From Archaeoglobaceae archaeon (GTDB taxonomy: Archaea > Halobacteriota > Archaeoglobi > Archaeoglobales > Archaeoglobaceae): a DNA stretch of 6,218 bases. The position numbers and the translations under genes are program-made. The DNA is taken from NCBI GenBank assembly GCA_027016055.1, contig JALWBF010000194.1:1-6218 (forward strand), written 5' to 3'. Of this stretch, positions 4,738 to 6,218 are shown piece after piece. Under the pieces are notes generated by a model, which saw only the letters and a program-made list of their open reading frames with translations, did not search any database and was not told the DNA's origin. Every line of letters starts with the position of its first letter. The first letter of the stretch is position 1.

Positions 4738-5700
4738 TCAGCTATCGAGCAAAAGTCTCCGGGCCGCTTGGCCGACCTCTTCGGCGGAGATCTCTTTCAT
4801 GCACTCATGCGTCTTTATAGGGCAGGTGCGCTTCATGCACGGGGCGCACTCGAGATCGCGGCGCACTATGACGCTTTTGGGGTTTTCCCACTGCGAGGTC
4901 TCTTTATGTTTCGTGGGGCCGAAGATGGCAACGGTCGGAACACGGTAGGCTGCGGCTATGTGCATCGGGCCGCTGTCGCCCGTTATGAAGAGGTCCAGTC
5001 CTCCTATAAGGCCGCAAAGCTCCGGGATAGTCGTTTTGCCTGCAAGATTGGTGACGTTTTCTACCCCTTTTTTACGTACTATCCGCTCTATGTCGCCGGC
5101 TATGTCCGTTTCGCCGGGGCCGCCGAAGATGACTATGTCGAACCTGTCGGAGAGATCCGCGGCTACTTCGGCGAATTTTTCAGGGTACCATCGCTTCGCG
5201 CTTCCGTATGTGGCGCCCGGGTTTATGCCCAGGGTAGGGCGCTCGAAATCTCTTTCGGGCCAGTATAGCTTCAGCGGGCCCGGCTTGTCGTTTCGGCCGG
5301 TGACGCCGTTTATGAAGGATTGGTATTTTTGGACTTGGTGAGGGTGGTCGATAGTCAATGGTCGATAGTCGATAGTTTTTTTGTATCGATATTTTTTTGA
5401 GGAGCCGGTCAGGGTCAGCAGCAGTTTGGAGTAGAGGTGGCTGCGGAAGCTTACGGCTATGTCGTGGGCCCCCAGCTCTTTTGCGAGGCGGTAGATGTTG
5501 AGCGGTCGGAAGCCTGTCGATTTTGTCTTGTCCACTACGGTGCGGCCGATGCGCGGGTGGGCTTTCAGGGCCTCGGTGGAGACGTAGGAGCCTACGACGG
5601 TTATCTCTGCATCGGGATATGCCACAAAGAGGTTTTCGAGTGCCGGTGTGGCCATTACGGCATCGCCCAGCCATGTCGGTAGCTCTACGAGTATCTTCAT
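4738..5700 (-). CDS. waaF: ADP-heptose:LPS heptosyltransferase II (GT9 family)
   Basis: A 320-residue cytoplasmic or membrane-associated glycosyltransferase of family GT9 that adds the second L-glycero-D-manno-heptose to the LPS inner core. The N-terminal domain starts MKILVELPTWLGDAVMATPA with the conserved GD (Asp13). The C-terminal nucleotide-sugar domain shows GINPGATYGSAKRWYPEKFA (159-178), NLAGKTTIPELCGLI (218-232), TGDSGPMHIAAA (240-251), IFGPTKHKETSQW (259-271) and a four-Cys segment (285, 288, 293, 300), all typical of WaaF. Length fits the family. ATG 5700 is four bases after the upstream glycosyltransferase stop, so the two are likely co-transcribed. Odd feature: residues about 101-120 (KKYRYKKTIDYRPLTIDHP) are encoded by a 7-nt tandem repeat and two A7 tracts and look like an in-frame insertion before HQVQKY. 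WaaF over WaaC is favoured by these motifs, though substrate position cannot be proven here. Confidence 0.93.
   Translation of the reverse strand: MKILVELPTWLGDAVMATPALENLFVAYPDAEITVVGSYVSTEALKAHPRIGRTVVDKTKSTGFRPLNIYRLAKELGAHDIAVSFRSHLYSKLLLTLTGSSKKYRYKKTIDYRPLTIDHPHQVQKYQSFINGVTGRNDKPGPLKLYWPERDFERPTLGINPGATYGSAKRWYPEKFAEVAADLSDRFDIVIFGGPGETDIAGDIERIVRKKGVENVTNLAGKTTIPELCGLIGGLDLFITGDSGPMHIAAAYRVPTVAIFGPTKHKETSQWENPKSVIVRRDLECAPCMKRTCPIKTHECMKEISAEEVGQAARRLLLDS
5347..5398 (-). repeat. Heptanucleotide repeat and paired A7 tracts inside waaF
   Basis: On the plus strand four 7-base units follow in order, GTCGATA, GTCAATG, GTCGATA, GTCGATA (5347-5374), plus a partial GT. Then come T7 (5376-5382), a short GTATCGATA spacer and another T7 (5392-5398). 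On the coding strand these are two A7 runs followed by the heptamers. Seven is not a multiple of three, so gain or loss of a unit, or slippage in either A-run, shifts the waaF frame. Confidence 0.8.
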
Positions 5701-5704
5701 CTTG

Positions 5705-6218
5705 TCACTTTACCAGCCTGTAGTGCTTTTTGCTCAGCTCCAGCCCGAAGAGCTCTTCGAGCTTTTTCATAAGACGATGCTTCTTCTCGCGGCGCGTAAG
5801 AGTGTGGTTCGGGTCTGCTCTAAACACCCCTTCCGCTTTCGGCAGCCACTCCTGCACCACTTTCGGGTGTGTGCCTTTGAACTCCTCTATTATCGAGGGG
5901 TCTATTTGGGAGTAGTCTATCTTTTTGTGCTCTTTGTTCCAGTACTTCTGCACCTTCTCGCTTTTCAGGTTCATCTGCTCTTCGCTTCTGACCCATCCGT
6001 AGTGGTACATCTTTGCGCCCGTAAGAGCCGCGTTGGGGTAGCGGCCTATCTTGTTGCTTGCAAGCACCAGCCAAAACAGCCCGTCGGGAGCGTAGCTTCT
6101 TACGGAGTTTTTTATGATGCGCGGGGCGCGGCGGTACCACCCCGGAGAGTCGAGCCAGCTGTTGGCGTTGCCGTAGAAGTGGATATAGTCGAAGAGCAGC
6201 GCCTCGACCCTCTCGTCA
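5705..6218 (-). CDS. Glycosyltransferase, probably GT2-like, C-terminal part (5' partial)
   Basis: The frame is open to the right window edge, so the N-terminus is missing; GTG 6067 is internal. The visible 170 residues read LLFDYIHFYGNANSWLDSPG, WYRRAPRIIKN, then ALTGAKMYHYGWVRSEEQM, followed by a charged helical tail ending SKKHYRLVK. FxYxHFYG, WYRR and YHYGWVR are features I associate with family-2-like glycosyltransferases of LPS and surface-sugar loci; the GT-A catalytic domain would lie outside the window. It lies immediately upstream of waaF with a four-base gap, so it probably works in LPS core assembly. The exact sugar and acceptor cannot be told. Family call is moderate, glycosyltransferase role fairly likely. 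Confidence 0.75.
   Translation of the reverse strand, partial: DERVEALLFDYIHFYGNANSWLDSPGWYRRAPRIIKNSVRSYAPDGLFWLVLASNKIGRYPNAALTGAKMYHYGWVRSEEQMNLKSEKVQKYWNKEHKKIDYSQIDPSIIEEFKGTHPKVVQEWLPKAEGVFRADPNHTLTRREKKHRLMKKLEELFGLELSKKHYRLVK

Noticed and set aside
4696..5268. Long plus-strand open frame of 190 codons
   Set aside because: It lies antisense to waaF, whose GT9 motifs are unmistakable; the frame is a shadow in GC-rich coding DNA.
5180..5674. Minus-strand frame of 164 codons inside waaF
   Set aside because: Out of frame with waaF and full of Arg, Pro and His, as expected from a shifted reading of GC-rich DNA.
1..6218. CRISPR array, tRNA or rRNA
   Set aside because: No regularly spaced direct repeats with unique spacers, and no tRNA-like cloverleaf or rRNA-like segment was seen on either strand.

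Overview
The window looks like a bacterial chromosome segment from a Gram-negative organism. A GC-richer lipopolysaccharide-core locus on the minus strand meets an AT-richer accessory island on the plus strand. The heptosyltransferase and its neighbouring glycosyltransferase read like Campylobacterota (Epsilonproteobacteria, e.g. the Sulfurimonas/Sulfurovum/Hydrogenimonas kind). That placement is my impression from protein style and was not checked by a search.

Positions 1-3315 are the tail of an RHS-repeat polymorphic toxin locus. The first frame (3-533) is the C-terminal end of an RHS protein entering from the left. It carries the conserved core, the DPWGL release motif and a 92-residue Cys-rich tip. 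Two further pieces of the same RHS core follow on the same strand: a copy of about 240 bp at 1757-1996 and a 40-bp scrap at 2697-2736. Each is joined to a different C-terminal tip, and neither has the upstream RHS body. Each of the three tips is overlapped at its 3' end by a second gene: a secreted 402-residue protein, a three-helix membrane protein and a single-helix membrane-anchored protein. This is the layout of a toxin with its immunity gene plus a row of displaced toxin-tip/immunity cassettes. All three partners are exported or membrane proteins, which suggests (inference) that the toxins act on the cell envelope.

Positions 3316-4737 are a degraded accessory stretch. They hold two REP-like palindromic repeats (one at the breakpoint of the third RHS scrap), a possible orphan immunity gene (3387-3728) with a coupled 33-codon frame, about 220 bp with no convincing gene, a small unknown frame, and a DUF2335-type membrane protein gene interrupted by one in-frame TGA. 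Two near-identical short palindromes follow in the convergent intergenic gap.

Positions 4738-6218 (minus strand) encode WaaF-type ADP-heptose:LPS heptosyltransferase II and, just upstream of it, the C-terminal part of a glycosyltransferase running off the right edge; they are probably co-transcribed. The waaF reading frame contains a 7-nt tandem repeat flanked by two A7 tracts (coding strand), so change in repeat number would shift the frame.
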